64,000 bases of DNA from Ottowia flava (GCF_042680565.1 NZ_JBHUEJ010000015.1:186001-250000); one strand, 5' to 3'; shown: positions 1 to 8,749, numbered from the stretch's first letter. A program made the numbers and translations. Notes: generated by a model from the letters alone, not told the origin.

Positions 1-28
1 CCCCCTTTTGACGACGAGCCTGCCTCAT
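1..28 (-). CDS. gspK: Start of a probable GspK minor pseudopilin (cut by window edge)
   Basis: Only nine codons lie in the window. On the minus strand an ATG at bases 28-26 overlaps the TGA of gspJ as ATGA, the same coupling used elsewhere in this operon. It reads M-R-Q-A-R-R-Q-K-G, a short basic leader ending in glycine, as expected just before a prepilin peptidase cleavage site. GspK follows GspJ in type II secretion operons and caps the pseudopilus tip with GspI and GspJ. The identity is inferred from position and leader style; the rest of the gene is outside the window. Confidence 0.55.
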
Positions 29-660
29 CGCGCCCCCGGCAGGGCAAACATCAGCGCAGGCCAATCGCCTTTGGCGTCACCAATCACCACGCGCACGCGG
101 GCCGGGAAGCGCCCCTGCTCACTCGACCACTGCCTGACCCATTCGCCGCTGACCCCATCCTGGTAATACCACTGGAGACTGCGCACATCGGTGATCAGGT
201 TTTGCCGCAAGGCTTGCCCCCAATCCAAAGCCATGGCCCCGCCATCGAACGGCAAGGCCTCCACCAGCAAATCAATGCCACCATCCGAGTGCCGCAACGG
301 CCCCAGGCGAAACACGTGCAAGCCGCCGGCCTCCCCGCGCTCCGGCAATGGAGCGACCCACATCGCCCCGGCCTCGGTCCCGGCAAAGAAAGGGGTGACC
401 GTGGTCCCCTGCACCATCGAAAGCGGCCGAAGCCCGTCCAGCTTGCGCGTGAGCCATTGCGACACCACCAGCATCTGCTCGGCGCGGTCCATCGTGGCCT
501 GGTTGCGCTCCTCGGTGCGCCCGATCAGGCCAAACGCTGTGAAGACGAGCGCGACCACCAGCGCCGTCACGCCCAGCGCGATCAGCAACTCCAGCAAGGT
601 GAATCCCCTTGCTGGCCGGGCATGCCGCCGGCTCAGGGGGCGGTGCGGTAGAGCTTCCAT
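25..660 (-). CDS. gspJ: Type II secretion minor pseudopilin GspJ
   Basis: Minor pseudopilin of the type II secretion system, part of the pseudopilus tip complex in the inner membrane and periplasm. From the ATG at 660 the 211-residue product has a basic leader and the prepilin peptidase motif G19|F20-TLLE, followed by one hydrophobic helix (about residues 20-42), then a soluble domain typical of GspJ in length. The reading frame is open further upstream, but that extension would overlap all of gspI in another frame and lacks pseudopilin character, so the start at 660 is preferred. It overlaps the end of gspI by 28 bases and the start of gspK by 4. Confidence 0.85.
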   Translation of the reverse strand: MEALPHRPLSRRHARPARGFTLLELLIALGVTALVVALVFTAFGLIGRTEERNQATMDRAEQMLVVSQWLTRKLDGLRPLSMVQGTTVTPFFAGTEAGAMWVAPLPERGEAGGLHVFRLGPLRHSDGGIDLLVEALPFDGGAMALDWGQALRQNLITDVRSLQWYYQDGVSGEWVRQWSSEQGRFPARVRVVIGDAKGDWPALMFALPGAR

Positions 661-1070
661 CCCGTCAACTCGAACAAGGTTCCACCGCCATTGCGACCCA
701 CCTGCACAACGACCCGGGCCGCGGGCAAAGGCGGCACGTCCACTGGCGGGCCCATGACGCTGGCTATGGGAACGCTCTCCTGCGCCACCTGAACCCGCCA
801 TTGCCAAGGCCCCTGCTGACCCGACTGAAGCGCCTGCAGATCCTCGGCAAACGTGGCGCTGGCCAGCACCGACCGTGCCACCATCGCCGCCTCGACGCGC
901 GCCTCCACGTCCAGTGCGACCTTGGAGCTCTGCCCCACCGTCCGGTACAGCGCAGTGAAGGCCACTGCAGCAATTGCCATGGCGACCAGGGCTTCGAGCA
1001 GGGTGAATCCGCGCTGACCACCCATTCTTGGCGGTCGACCATCGCGGCCCCAACGGCTTGCCGGGCTCAC
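633..1070 (-). CDS. gspI: Type II secretion minor pseudopilin GspI
   Basis: Minor pseudopilin that nucleates the pseudopilus tip with GspJ and GspK. The 145-residue product carries the prepilin cleavage motif G21|F22-TLLEA, with the glutamate at position 5 of the mature protein, then a hydrophobic helix. Its length and the compact C-terminal domain fit GspI. The start is GTG at 1070, forming GTGA with the TGA of gspH (1067-1069), which indicates translational coupling. The gene lies between gspH and gspJ in the standard order. Confidence 0.85.
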   Translation of the reverse strand: MSPASRWGRDGRPPRMGGQRGFTLLEALVAMAIAAVAFTALYRTVGQSSKVALDVEARVEAAMVARSVLASATFAEDLQALQSGQQGPWQWRVQVAQESVPIASVMGPPVDVPPLPAARVVVQVGRNGGGTLFELTGWKLYRTAP

Positions 1071-1549
1071 GCGCCACCTGTCACCGCAGCAGATTCCACC
1101 GTACCCAGCAGCCAGTTCACGCCAAACTGCACGCCCCGGCCAGACCGCATGACCGCCAGTTGACCGCCGCGTGCAAACCCATCTGGGCTGAACACGAAGA
1201 TCGGCTCAACCCCACTGGCGCCAACGCCCGGCGCACCCTCGACGCGCTGCCAGCGCACCTCCAGGGCGGGCGGAAGCTCCACCAAGGTCACGTCGCCCGC
1301 GCTGAGCCGGTGCAATTGGGGCTGGTACGTCACCACCACCGGCTCACCCTTGTCGATGCTGACGGCGCGCGCGTGCTTGAGCTGACTGGTCACATCCCGC
1401 ACCGCGGCTTGGTAGCGCGCGCGCTCCAGGTACGCCTGCGCACCACCACCAACGACCGCTACCGCGATGGCAGCAACGCCGAGCACCACCAGCAGCTCCA
1501 GCAGCGTGAAGCCAGCGGTGCGGCGCTGCAGCGGTCGGGGGCGAGTCAT
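1067..1549 (-). CDS. gspH: Type II secretion pseudopilin GspH
   Basis: Minor pseudopilin linking the tip complex to the GspG fibre. The 160-residue product starts at ATG 1549 with a basic leader and cleavage motif G13|F14-TLLE, followed by a hydrophobic helix (about residues 14-34) and a soluble beta-rich domain of GspH size. It sits between gspG (stop at 1580) and gspI (4-base overlap). Residues such as SIDKGEPVVV in the middle are in the style of GspH/FimT proteins. It has a single prepilin helix and no sign of frameshift. Confidence 0.82.
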   Translation of the reverse strand: MTRPRPLQRRTAGFTLLELLVVLGVAAIAVAVVGGGAQAYLERARYQAAVRDVTSQLKHARAVSIDKGEPVVVTYQPQLHRLSAGDVTLVELPPALEVRWQRVEGAPGVGASGVEPIFVFSPDGFARGGQLAVMRSGRGVQFGVNWLLGTVESAAVTGGA

Positions 1550-1579
1550 CGGACAATGAGCAAAGGCAGGCGATCAGAA

Positions 1580-2029
1580 TCAGTTGTGGACATCGGCGTT
1601 CTCGCCTTCGCCACCTGCCTTGCCGTCACCGCCAAAGCTGAACACGTCCGGCGCACCGTTGCGGCCCGGGAATTTGTATTGGTAAGCACCGCCCCACGGG
1701 TCGTTGGGCAGGTCTTTCTTGAGGTAGGGGCCGTTCCAGCCATTGGCGCTGCCCGGCCGTTCAACCAGGCTGCGCAGACCTTCAGCGTCGCTGGGGTAGC
1801 GGCCAACGTCCAGTTTGAACAGGTCCAACGACTGCTCCAGCTCCTTGATCTGCACCGCCGCGGTCTTGGACTTGGCGCCGCCCAACTGGTCCAGCACCTT
1901 GGGCCCGATCAGGCCGGCCACCAGGGTCAGGATAACCAGCACCACCAGCAATTCGATCAGGGTCATGCCGCGGGCACGGCTGGGGCGTTGCACGCGCGCC
2001 GCGCGTGAAAGTTTCAGGGGAAATTGCAT
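1580..2029 (-). CDS. gspG: Type II secretion major pseudopilin GspG
   Basis: Major subunit of the periplasmic pseudopilus that pushes substrates through the outer-membrane secretin. From ATG 2029 the protein has 149 residues, the usual GspG length. The cleavage site is G21|M22-TLIE, with Met instead of the common Phe at position +1. The C-terminal half shows GspG hallmarks: YPSDAEGL, NGWNGPYLKK, DPWGGAYQYK and FSFGGDGK, the last belonging to the calcium-binding region. A longer frame back to 2110 exists but would run into gspF and only adds non-pilin sequence. Confidence 0.92.
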   Translation of the reverse strand: MQFPLKLSRAARVQRPSRARGMTLIELLVVLVILTLVAGLIGPKVLDQLGGAKSKTAAVQIKELEQSLDLFKLDVGRYPSDAEGLRSLVERPGSANGWNGPYLKKDLPNDPWGGAYQYKFPGRNGAPDVFSFGGDGKAGGEGENADVHN

Positions 2030-2075
2030 TCGGAGAGTCCTTAACTCGTTGACTATCGGGAAGACAGCGTGGGAG

Positions 2076-3293
2076 TCACTTGCCCACGGTGTCGTTGATG
2101 GACAGCACACCGCCCAGGATGGCGATGATGATGATGGCCACGATCACGCCCAGGATGATGATGATCAGCGGCTCCATGGCCGCCAGCAGGCGCGACATGG
2201 TACGCCGACCTTCTTCTTCGTAGCGGTCGGCCAGGGCCAGCGACGTGCCGTCCAGGTCGCCCGTCTCCTCGGCCACGCGCATCAGCTGCGCGGTGCTGGA
2301 TTGGCTGAAGTGGGCCGAACCGAAGCCGGTGGACAGCCGCTTGCCGGACTTGACGATGCCGACCAGCGGCTCCAAGTCCTTGCGCAGCGCGGTGTTAGTC
2401 ACCGCGTCGCTGGCGATGCGCAGCGCGTCCACCAGCGGCACGCCGCGCTGCAGCAGGCCGCCCAGCGTGCGGAAGTAGATCGCCAGCTGCAAATTTCGGA
2501 GCACATTACCCATAAGGGGCATGCGCAAGACGCCAGAATCCAGCCGAATCCGCCCTGCCGGCGACGCCGCCCAGCGCGACAGCAGAAAGACCACGATGGT
2601 GAAAACCAGCAAGAGCAGCATCCAGTTGCTGCGCACGAAATCGCTGACGTTCAACACCAACCGGGTTAAGAACGGCAGGGCATCGCCCATCGAATCAAAA
2701 ATCTCGCGGAACTGCGGCACCACGAAGGCCAGCAGGATGATCACCGACAGCACCGCTACCCCGGCCAGGATGAACGGGTAGGTCATCGACGAGATGATGT
2801 AGTTGCGCAGCTTGTCGTCGGCTTCCAGTTGACTCGTCAGCTCCTTGAGCACGGTGGTCAGGCCGCCCGAGGCCTCGCCCGCGCGGATCATCACCAGGTA
2901 ACGCCGCCCCAGATCGCGCTCGAACGGCTGCAGGGAGGTGTAGAGCGACTTGCCGCCACGCACGCCTTCGGTCACCCGGATGACGAAGGCCTTCAGGCGG
3001 TCGTTGTTGGCGATCTCCTGCAGCATGGCCAGCGCCCGGTCCAGCGGCATGTTGGCGCTTTTCAGGTGCGACAGCTCGCGCGTGAACAGCAGGATGTCGG
3101 CGCGCTTCAGGCGCACTTCTTCGCTCTTGGTGGCCGCCATCGCCGCCGCGGCGGCATCGCCGCCCTGCAGGCTGACGGGCGTGATGCCCTGCCCGATCAG
3201 GCGCAGGCGCGCCGCCTCCGCGCTGGGCGCACGGATGCTGCCTTGGCAGGGTTTGCCGTCGGTGGCGGTGCCGGCGTACTGAAAGTCAATCAT
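2076..3293 (-). CDS. gspF: Type II secretion inner-membrane platform protein GspF
   Basis: Polytopic platform protein coupling the GspE ATPase to pseudopilus assembly. The 405-residue product has two T2SSF domains (about residues 70-195 and 270-395) with membrane segments near 170-195, 220-245 and at the very C-terminus. It begins 8 bases inside gspE, so the two are co-translated, and ends 47 bases before the gspG start. One short stretch (about residues 261-271, bases 2482-2510) shares a 20-base identity with an intergenic repeat near 60533; see that entry. Confidence 0.93.
   Translation of the reverse strand: MIDFQYAGTATDGKPCQGSIRAPSAEAARLRLIGQGITPVSLQGGDAAAAAMAATKSEEVRLKRADILLFTRELSHLKSANMPLDRALAMLQEIANNDRLKAFVIRVTEGVRGGKSLYTSLQPFERDLGRRYLVMIRAGEASGGLTTVLKELTSQLEADDKLRNYIISSMTYPFILAGVAVLSVIILLAFVVPQFREIFDSMGDALPFLTRLVLNVSDFVRSNWMLLLLVFTIVVFLLSRWAASPAGRIRLDSGVLRMPLMGNVLRNLQLAIYFRTLGGLLQRGVPLVDALRIASDAVTNTALRKDLEPLVGIVKSGKRLSTGFGSAHFSQSSTAQLMRVAEETGDLDGTSLALADRYEEEGRRTMSRLLAAMEPLIIIILGVIVAIIIIAILGGVLSINDTVGK
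2482..2510 (-). repeat. Possible partial R60-like fragment inside gspF
   Basis: The 20 bases CAGCTGCAAATTTCGGAGCA occur here and again at 60533-60552 in an intergenic R60 copy. In gspF they encode part of LRNLQLAIYF. The identity is longer than chance would suggest in 64 kb, but the rest of the element is not present, so this may be a remnant or a coincidence. Confidence 0.35.
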
Positions 3294-5019
3294 CCTGTCG
3301 GGCGACGCGCAACACTTCTTCGGCGGTCGTCAGTCCTTGCGCCACTTTGGTCGCGCCGTCCTGCAACAAGTTCCCGCCCACATAGCGCGCCTGCCCCCGC
3401 GAGAGGGCGGAGCCGCGCTCCAGAATCAGCTTTTTGACGTCTTCGGTCAGCAGCAGCAACTCGTGGATCGCCAGCCGCCCGCGGTAACCAGTGTTGCGGC
3501 AGGCCGGGCAGCCCACGGACCGGTACAGCGTCTGGCCCTCGGAGAGCTCCATCCCCAGCGTCTGGGCCGCCAGGCGCGACTGGTCCGGCGACATGGGCGC
3601 CTTGCAGGTATCGCACAGCTTGCGCACCAGGCGCTGCGCCAGCACGCCGACGACCGAGGCGGTGATCAGGTAGGGCTCCACACCCATGTTGATCAGGCGC
3701 ACGATCGCCCCCAACGCGCTGTTGGTGTGCAAAGTCGATAGCACCAGGTGCCCGGTCAGCGCGGCCTGAACAGCGATATTGGCCGTCTCGCCATCGCGCA
3801 TCTCGCCGATCATGATGACGTCCGGGTCCTGGCGCAGGAAGGAGCGCAGCACGTGCGCAAACGTCAGGCCGATCTGCGGCTGCACCTGCACCTGGTTCAG
3901 CCATTGCAGGCGGTATTCGACGGGGTCTTCCACCGTCAAAATCTTCAGGTTGCGCCCTTCCAGCGACAGCAGGGACGCGTACAGCGTGGTCGACTTGCCC
4001 GACCCCGTGGGCCCGGTGACCAGCAGCACGCCGTGCGGCACGTTCAGCAGCTCGCGCATGGCGGCCAGCGTGGGCTCGGTGAACTGCAGGCGGTCCAGCG
4101 ACAGCAGATCGAGGTTTTTCTCCAGCAGACGCATCACCACCGATTCGCCGAACATGGTCGGCACGGTGGACACGCGCACGTCCAGCTCCTTGCCGTGCAC
4201 GCGCAGGCGGGTGCGGCCGTCCTGCGGCAGGCGGCGCTCGGCGATGTCGAGCTGCGACAGGATCTTGATGCGCGACACCACGGCCGGCGCGTCGCGGTTG
4301 TCGATTTCGTCGATGGGAAAGATCTGGCCGTCGACGCGGATGCGCACGACGGATTTGTCTTCGTAACTTTCGATGTGGATGTCCGACGCCTGCGCGGACA
4401 CCGCCTGCGACATGATCTGGTTGACGCGCTGGATGATCGGCGCCTCGGACGCCATGTCGCGCAGGTGCTCGATGAATTCGGTGGCTTCGTAGCCACCCTC
4501 CTCGCCCGCCTCGCCTTCCGCTTCGCGCAGGAACCATTCGTCCAGCTGCTCGGCGATCTCGGTGCCCAGGCCCAGCGCGATGCGCGGCTCCTGGCCAAAC
4601 ACTAGGCGCAGCGCGGCGCGCAGACGCTCGCTGCCGGGGTCGGTGGCGGCGAAGTCGGGCGGCGTGTCGCCGTCGGCGTCGCCCAGCGGCAGCAGGCGAT
4701 TGGCCAGCAGAAAGCTGGTGTTCAGGCGGACGGTGTTGGGTTTTTCGGCCGGGAAGTCGGCCTTGCGCACCAGTGGCACGCCGGCCAGCTGGGCCAGGGC
4801 CTGCGCCACGTCCACCTCGGACACCAGGCCCAGGTCGACCAGCAGCTGGCTGAGTCGCCCGCCCATGGTCTGTTGCACGCCGTGAGCGCGGTCCAGATCG
4901 GGCGGCGAGAGCTTGCGGTCGGCCAGCAGGCGCTCGCCCAGGCGGGCTTCGAGTTGCTCCAGATCGGGGATGACGGCGGTTTCAGCCACGGGGTCCATTG
5001 CGAGTGCCATGGGCGACAT
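3286..5019 (-). CDS. gspE: Type II secretion ATPase GspE
   Basis: Cytoplasmic hexameric ATPase powering pseudopilus extension. The product (577 residues from ATG 5019) has an N-terminal MshEN-like domain, Walker A GPTGSGKS near residue 334, the Asp/His boxes and Walker B region (DPDVIMIGEMRD), and the C-terminal zinc module with CDTC near 468 and CPAC near 505. GAGG stands a few bases before the chosen ATG; ATG at 5010 is an alternative. Upstream sequence to 5094 is also open but reads through an R60 repeat and is unlikely to be coding. It is the first gene of the E-F-G-H-I-J-K set; gspC and gspD are not nearby. Confidence 0.93.
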   Translation of the reverse strand: MSPMALAMDPVAETAVIPDLEQLEARLGERLLADRKLSPPDLDRAHGVQQTMGGRLSQLLVDLGLVSEVDVAQALAQLAGVPLVRKADFPAEKPNTVRLNTSFLLANRLLPLGDADGDTPPDFAATDPGSERLRAALRLVFGQEPRIALGLGTEIAEQLDEWFLREAEGEAGEEGGYEATEFIEHLRDMASEAPIIQRVNQIMSQAVSAQASDIHIESYEDKSVVRIRVDGQIFPIDEIDNRDAPAVVSRIKILSQLDIAERRLPQDGRTRLRVHGKELDVRVSTVPTMFGESVVMRLLEKNLDLLSLDRLQFTEPTLAAMRELLNVPHGVLLVTGPTGSGKSTTLYASLLSLEGRNLKILTVEDPVEYRLQWLNQVQVQPQIGLTFAHVLRSFLRQDPDVIMIGEMRDGETANIAVQAALTGHLVLSTLHTNSALGAIVRLINMGVEPYLITASVVGVLAQRLVRKLCDTCKAPMSPDQSRLAAQTLGMELSEGQTLYRSVGCPACRNTGYRGRLAIHELLLLTEDVKKLILERGSALSRGQARYVGGNLLQDGATKVAQGLTTAEEVLRVARQDD

Positions 5020-5068
5020 TGTCCTCAGTTCACCAGGGCGGGCGAACGGGCTTGCGAAAATAACATCA

Positions 5069-5121
5069 AAATTGGCCTCAAGCCCTACAACCACCTACGC
5101 GAGCAGCTATACAAATCATAG
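5069..5121 (-). repeat. R60 dispersed repeat, intergenic (gspE upstream)
   Basis: Copy of the roughly 60-bp element, inverted relative to the reference orientation. It shows the blocks CCTACAACCACCTACGCGAG and CAGCTATACAAATCATAG and fills the gap between the glycosyltransferase stop and the gspE start. Confidence 0.8.
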
Positions 5122-5131
5122 TCTGTTTTGC

Positions 5132-6085
5132 CTATTTCCACAGCAGCCAGCGGCTCAGGCGGTCCAACTCGGGCCCGACATAATACGTTCTGTAGGTGAA
5201 CAGGCGCGCCAGCCGCCCCCGACCGCGCCAGGCCAGGTACTCAGCCACGTATCCATCGTCCAGCCCGTTGTCGCGCAAGCGGCGCCCCAGCGCCTCGGCC
5301 TGCGCCCGCGTGCCGCGCCCCAGCTGGCGCACCCGTTTCAGCACCCCGCCGCCGTCGCGTGCCAAGCGCATCAGCCGGCTGGGAAGGCCGCGGTCGCGCG
5401 CACCGATCTGATTGCGCCCGTGCTGGCGGTACCGCATCAGCGGCTCGGGCAGGTAGTCGCGCGCGCCGCTGCCACTCAGCACCGCCAGCCACCAGTCGTG
5501 CATGACGGCGTCGGGCGGCAGGGGCAGCGCCAGCTCCAGCAGGGCGCGGTTGATCAGCGTGGCGCAGCCGGTGACCTGGTTGACGCTGAGCAGCGTGCGC
5601 GCATTGACCTGTGCCGGTTCGATGCGCTGAAAGGCGGCGAAGGACGGGCTGATGACCTGCAGCTGCTCGTCCACCACCGTCAGGTCGCTGTGCGCCAGAC
5701 AGGGCGCGTCAGTGCCCACGCGCGCTTCCAGCGCCTGCACAGCGGCCAGCAGGCGCGCGGTCTTTTCGGGCAACCAGACGTCGTCCTGGTCGCAAAAGGC
5801 GATCCAGGCGGCGCTGCCGTCGTCCAGGCTGGCGCGCATCAGGCGCTCGAAATTGCGGATCACGCCGCCACCCTTGGGTTGTGGCGGCAACAGCAGCATG
5901 CGTCCCTCAAAAATACGTTCGTAGCGCCGCAGGATGGCCAGGGTGTCGTCGGACGAGCCGTCGTCGCTGACGATCAGGCGGAAGTTCGCGTGCGTCTGCG
6001 CCAGCAGCGAATCCAGCTGCGGCGCCAGGAAGGCGGCGCCGTTGTAGGTGGCCAGCAGGATGTCGACCAGGGGCGCGGCGCTCAT
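5132..6085 (-). CDS. Family 2 glycosyltransferase
   Basis: Predicted cytoplasmic or membrane-associated GT-A glycosyltransferase adding a sugar from a nucleotide donor during surface polysaccharide assembly. The 317-residue protein opens with VDILLATYNG, then SDDGSSDDT near residue 40, and CDQDDVW near 99, which carries the acidic metal and nucleotide-sugar binding motif. This resembles the rhamnosyltransferase-like GT2 group (RfbF/RgpB type). The ATG at 6085 overlaps the TGA of the upstream glycosyltransferase as ATGA, which decides the start over one 24 bases earlier. It is the last gene of the rml operon. The acceptor and donor are not determined by sequence. Confidence 0.85.
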   Translation of the reverse strand: MSAAPLVDILLATYNGAAFLAPQLDSLLAQTHANFRLIVSDDGSSDDTLAILRRYERIFEGRMLLLPPQPKGGGVIRNFERLMRASLDDGSAAWIAFCDQDDVWLPEKTARLLAAVQALEARVGTDAPCLAHSDLTVVDEQLQVISPSFAAFQRIEPAQVNARTLLSVNQVTGCATLINRALLELALPLPPDAVMHDWWLAVLSGSGARDYLPEPLMRYRQHGRNQIGARDRGLPSRLMRLARDGGGVLKRVRQLGRGTRAQAEALGRRLRDNGLDDGYVAEYLAWRGRGRLARLFTYRTYYVGPELDRLSRWLLWK

Positions 6086-7287
6086 GACGGGCGGCGCCGG
6101 TGGGCGCATTCGGCCTGCATCAGCGCTTCGTACGCGTCGACGATAGCGGGCCAGGTGTAGTGTTCGGCGATGATCTGGCGCGCGCGGTCGGCGCGCTGGG
6201 CCACGGCTTCCGGCGACTGGGCAACGCGGGTGTTCAGCCGCTCGGCCAGCTCGGCGGGCTTGGCGAAGTAGTCGGCCGCATCGCGCGCCACTTCGCGGTT
6301 GTAGGGGTTGTCGTGTGCGATCACCCAGTTGCCACAGGCCAGCGCCTCCAGCAGCGACGGGTTGGTGCCCCCCACCGAATGGCCGTGCAGGTAGCTGGCG
6401 GCGTGCACGCGCAAAGCGTTCAGGCGCGCGGGCTCGTACACGCCGCCAGTGAAACGCACGCGGTCACTGGCTTTGGTCAGCAGCTGTTGCTGGTAGGGCG
6501 TGCCGCCGGTCACATCGCCCACGATGACCAGCGGCCAGTCGCCACCGCCCGACGCGGTGTGCAGGCGGTGGCCTTCGATGATTTCCAGCAGGTGGTTTTC
6601 CGGCTCCGGCCGCGCGACCACCACGTGGTAGCGCCCGGGCGTCAAGCTCCAAGGCGCGAGCAAGGCGGCGTCGGCCTGGCCGGGCAGCACCGGGTCGGCA
6701 CCGTAGGCGATGAAGTCGCAGGGCGCGCCGCGCGGGTACAGCGTGCGGTAACGCTGGGCAATGGCCTCGGCGTCGGCGATCAGGCGCGTGGCGGCGCGGC
6801 TGGCGACCGACTCCATGGCGCGCAGGTAGGTGCGCGCGCCGCGCCCCCACTTGCTGCGCGCCCACTCCAGCCCGTCGACGTTGATCCAGACCGGCGTGCC
6901 GAAGGCGCGCGGCCCCCAGCAGGCCCAAGCCGCGCCGTAGCCCAGCATGTAGACCAGATCGAAGCCGCGCCGCGCGTCCCACAGGCACGCGCTGTCGTAC
7001 GCCAGCACCGAGGCCGGGCCCCAGGCCGGGCGGCGGCGCGCGCGCACTCGCACGCCCTGGTGCCAAGTGTCGGGGCCCGGGGCGCCATCGGCTTCGGCGT
7101 ACACCGTGACGGCGTGGCCGCGCTGCACCAGGCCAACGGCCAGGCGTTCGGCAAAGGTTTCAAACCCGCCGTAGCGGGCCGGGATGCCGCGCGTGCCGAG
7201 GATGGCGATGCGCAGTGGGGCCGCTGCCGCAGTGCTGCGCGGGGGCGCCGCCGCGGCGCCAGCGCCACGGGCCGGCGCCTGCGTCAA
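6082..7287 (-). CDS. DUF1972-type family 1 glycosyltransferase, likely rhamnosyltransferase
   Basis: GT-B glycosyltransferase with an N-terminal DUF1972 region (LGTRGIPARYGGFETFAE near residues 25-42) as in Cps2T/WchF-type beta-1,4-rhamnosyltransferases, and a C-terminal GT1 domain with GHSVGGTNPSLLEALACG. The protein (401 residues) has no ATG at a sensible place. A TTG at 7287 overlaps the TGA of rmlC as TTGA, matching the 4-base overlaps throughout this operon, so TTG is taken as start. It sits directly behind the four dTDP-rhamnose genes, supporting rhamnose as donor, but that is inference. Confidence 0.82.
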   Translation of the reverse strand: MTQAPARGAGAAAAPPRSTAAAAPLRIAILGTRGIPARYGGFETFAERLAVGLVQRGHAVTVYAEADGAPGPDTWHQGVRVRARRRPAWGPASVLAYDSACLWDARRGFDLVYMLGYGAAWACWGPRAFGTPVWINVDGLEWARSKWGRGARTYLRAMESVASRAATRLIADAEAIAQRYRTLYPRGAPCDFIAYGADPVLPGQADAALLAPWSLTPGRYHVVVARPEPENHLLEIIEGHRLHTASGGGDWPLVIVGDVTGGTPYQQQLLTKASDRVRFTGGVYEPARLNALRVHAASYLHGHSVGGTNPSLLEALACGNWVIAHDNPYNREVARDAADYFAKPAELAERLNTRVAQSPEAVAQRADRARQIIAEHYTWPAIVDAYEALMQAECAHRRRPS

Positions 7288-7841
7288 ATGTCGGCCTCGG
7301 CCAGCAGGCGCGCCGACGTCTTGTCCTTGTCGGACAGCACCGGCTCGGCGATGCCGTGCGACGCCAATGGCCACTCGATACCGATGGCGGGGTCGTCCCA
7401 GCGGATGGCGCGTTCGTGCGCGGGGCTGTAGTAGTCGGTGGTCTTGTAGAGGAAGTCGGCGGTGTCGGTCAGCACCACGAAGCCGTGCGCCAGGCCGGGC
7501 GGGATCCACAGCTGGTGCTGGTTCTCTTCGCTCAGCACCGCGCCAGACCAGCGGCCAAAGGTGGGTGAATCGCGCCGGATGTCCACCGCCACGTCGAACA
7601 CCGCGCCGCGCACGCAGCGCACCAGCTTGCCCTGCGCCTTGGGCGCCAGTTGGTAGTGCAGGCCGCGCAGCACCCCGCGCCGGCTGCGGCTGTGGTTGTC
7701 CTGCACGAACGGCAGATGGACGCCTGTAGCGTCGGCAAAGGCCTGCTGGTTGAAGCTTTCAAAGAAAAAACCGCGTGCGTCCCCAAACACCTTGGGTTCG
7801 ATCAACATCACGTCGGCAATGGCCAGCGGCGTCAGGTTCAT
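7284..7841 (-). CDS. rmlC: dTDP-4-dehydrorhamnose 3,5-epimerase
   Basis: Third enzyme of dTDP-L-rhamnose synthesis, epimerising dTDP-4-keto-6-deoxyglucose at C3 and C5 in the cytoplasm. The 185-residue product has the RmlC cupin hallmarks: FGDARGFFFESFN, the substrate-binding QDNHSRS, GVLRGLHYQ with its catalytic His, and WIPPGLAHGF. It begins 2 bases before the end of the rmlA stop region (ATG 7841, rmlA stop 7844-7846) and ends in the TTGA junction with the next glycosyltransferase. Length is normal for the family. Confidence 0.95.
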   Translation of the reverse strand: MNLTPLAIADVMLIEPKVFGDARGFFFESFNQQAFADATGVHLPFVQDNHSRSRRGVLRGLHYQLAPKAQGKLVRCVRGAVFDVAVDIRRDSPTFGRWSGAVLSEENQHQLWIPPGLAHGFVVLTDTADFLYKTTDYYSPAHERAIRWDDPAIGIEWPLASHGIAEPVLSDKDKTSARLLAEADI

Positions 7842-7843
7842 GG

Positions 7844-8749
7844 TCAATACACCCGCTTGTTCATCAACTGCAAGAGGTATTGACCATAGCCGCCCTTGAC
7901 CAAGGGCTGCGCCAGGCGCTCGAGCTGCGCATCGTCGATCCAGCGGTGGCGCCAGGCGATCTCTTCCGGGCAGGCGATCTTCAGGCCCTGGCGGTTTTCC
8001 AGCGTGGCGATGAATTGGCCGGCCTCCATCAGGCTCTGGTGTGTGCCGGTGTCCAGCCACGCGTAGCCGCGGCCCATGATTTCGACGCTGAGCTGGCCTT
8101 GCTCCAGGTACAGACGGTTCAGGTCGGTGATCTCCAGCTCACCGCGCGGCGAGGGCTTCAAGCCCTTGGCCAGTTCGACCACCTGGGTGTCGTAGAAGTA
8201 CAGGCCGGTGACGGCGTAGGGGCTCTTGGGCTTGGCCGGCTTTTCTTCCAGCGACAGCACCTTGCCGGCGGCGTCGAATTCGGCCACGCCGTAGCGCTCC
8301 GGGTCGTGCACGTGGTACGCAAAGACCGACGCGCCCGTCTGGCGGCCATCGGCGCTGGCCAGCAGTTCGTGAAAGTCGTGGCCGTAGAAGATGTTGTCGC
8401 CCAGCACCAGCGCGCTGGGGGCGCCGCCCAGGAAGGATTCGCCAATGACGAAAGCCTGCGCCAGACCGTCCGGGCTGGGCTGCACGGCGTACTGCAGGTT
8501 CACGCCCCACTGGCTGCCGTCGCCCAGCAGCTGCTGAAAGCGCGGCGTGTCCTGCGGCGTGCTGATCACCAGGATGTCGCGGATGCCGGACAGCATCAGG
8601 GTGCTGAGCGGGTAGTACACCATGGGCTTGTCGTACACCGGCAGCAGCTGCTTGCTGACCGCCAGCGTCGCCGGGTGCAGGCGCGTGCCGGAACCGCCGG
8701 CCAGGATGATGCCTTTGCGGGCGCTGGAGGTGTTGTGGTTTGAAGTCAC
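7844..8749 (-). CDS. rmlA: Glucose-1-phosphate thymidylyltransferase
   Basis: First enzyme of dTDP-rhamnose synthesis, making dTDP-glucose from glucose-1-phosphate and dTTP. The 301-residue product carries the nucleotidyltransferase signature GGSGTRL at residues 18-24, KPMVYYPLSTLM, LGDNIFYG and EEKPAKPKS. Start is GTG at 8749, overlapping the rmlD stop as GTGA; the open frame continues upstream into rmlD only by accident. C-terminal residues match the RmlA dimer and tetramer region. Confidence 0.95.
   Translation of the reverse strand: MTSNHNTSSARKGIILAGGSGTRLHPATLAVSKQLLPVYDKPMVYYPLSTLMLSGIRDILVISTPQDTPRFQQLLGDGSQWGVNLQYAVQPSPDGLAQAFVIGESFLGGAPSALVLGDNIFYGHDFHELLASADGRQTGASVFAYHVHDPERYGVAEFDAAGKVLSLEEKPAKPKSPYAVTGLYFYDTQVVELAKGLKPSPRGELEITDLNRLYLEQGQLSVEIMGRGYAWLDTGTHQSLMEAGQFIATLENRQGLKIACPEEIAWRHRWIDDAQLERLAQPLVKGGYGQYLLQLMNKRVY

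Noticed and set aside
660..1077. N-terminal extension of the gspJ frame
   Set aside because: The frame stays open upstream, but the residues are GC-driven and overlap gspI entirely; the pseudopilin leader begins at 660.
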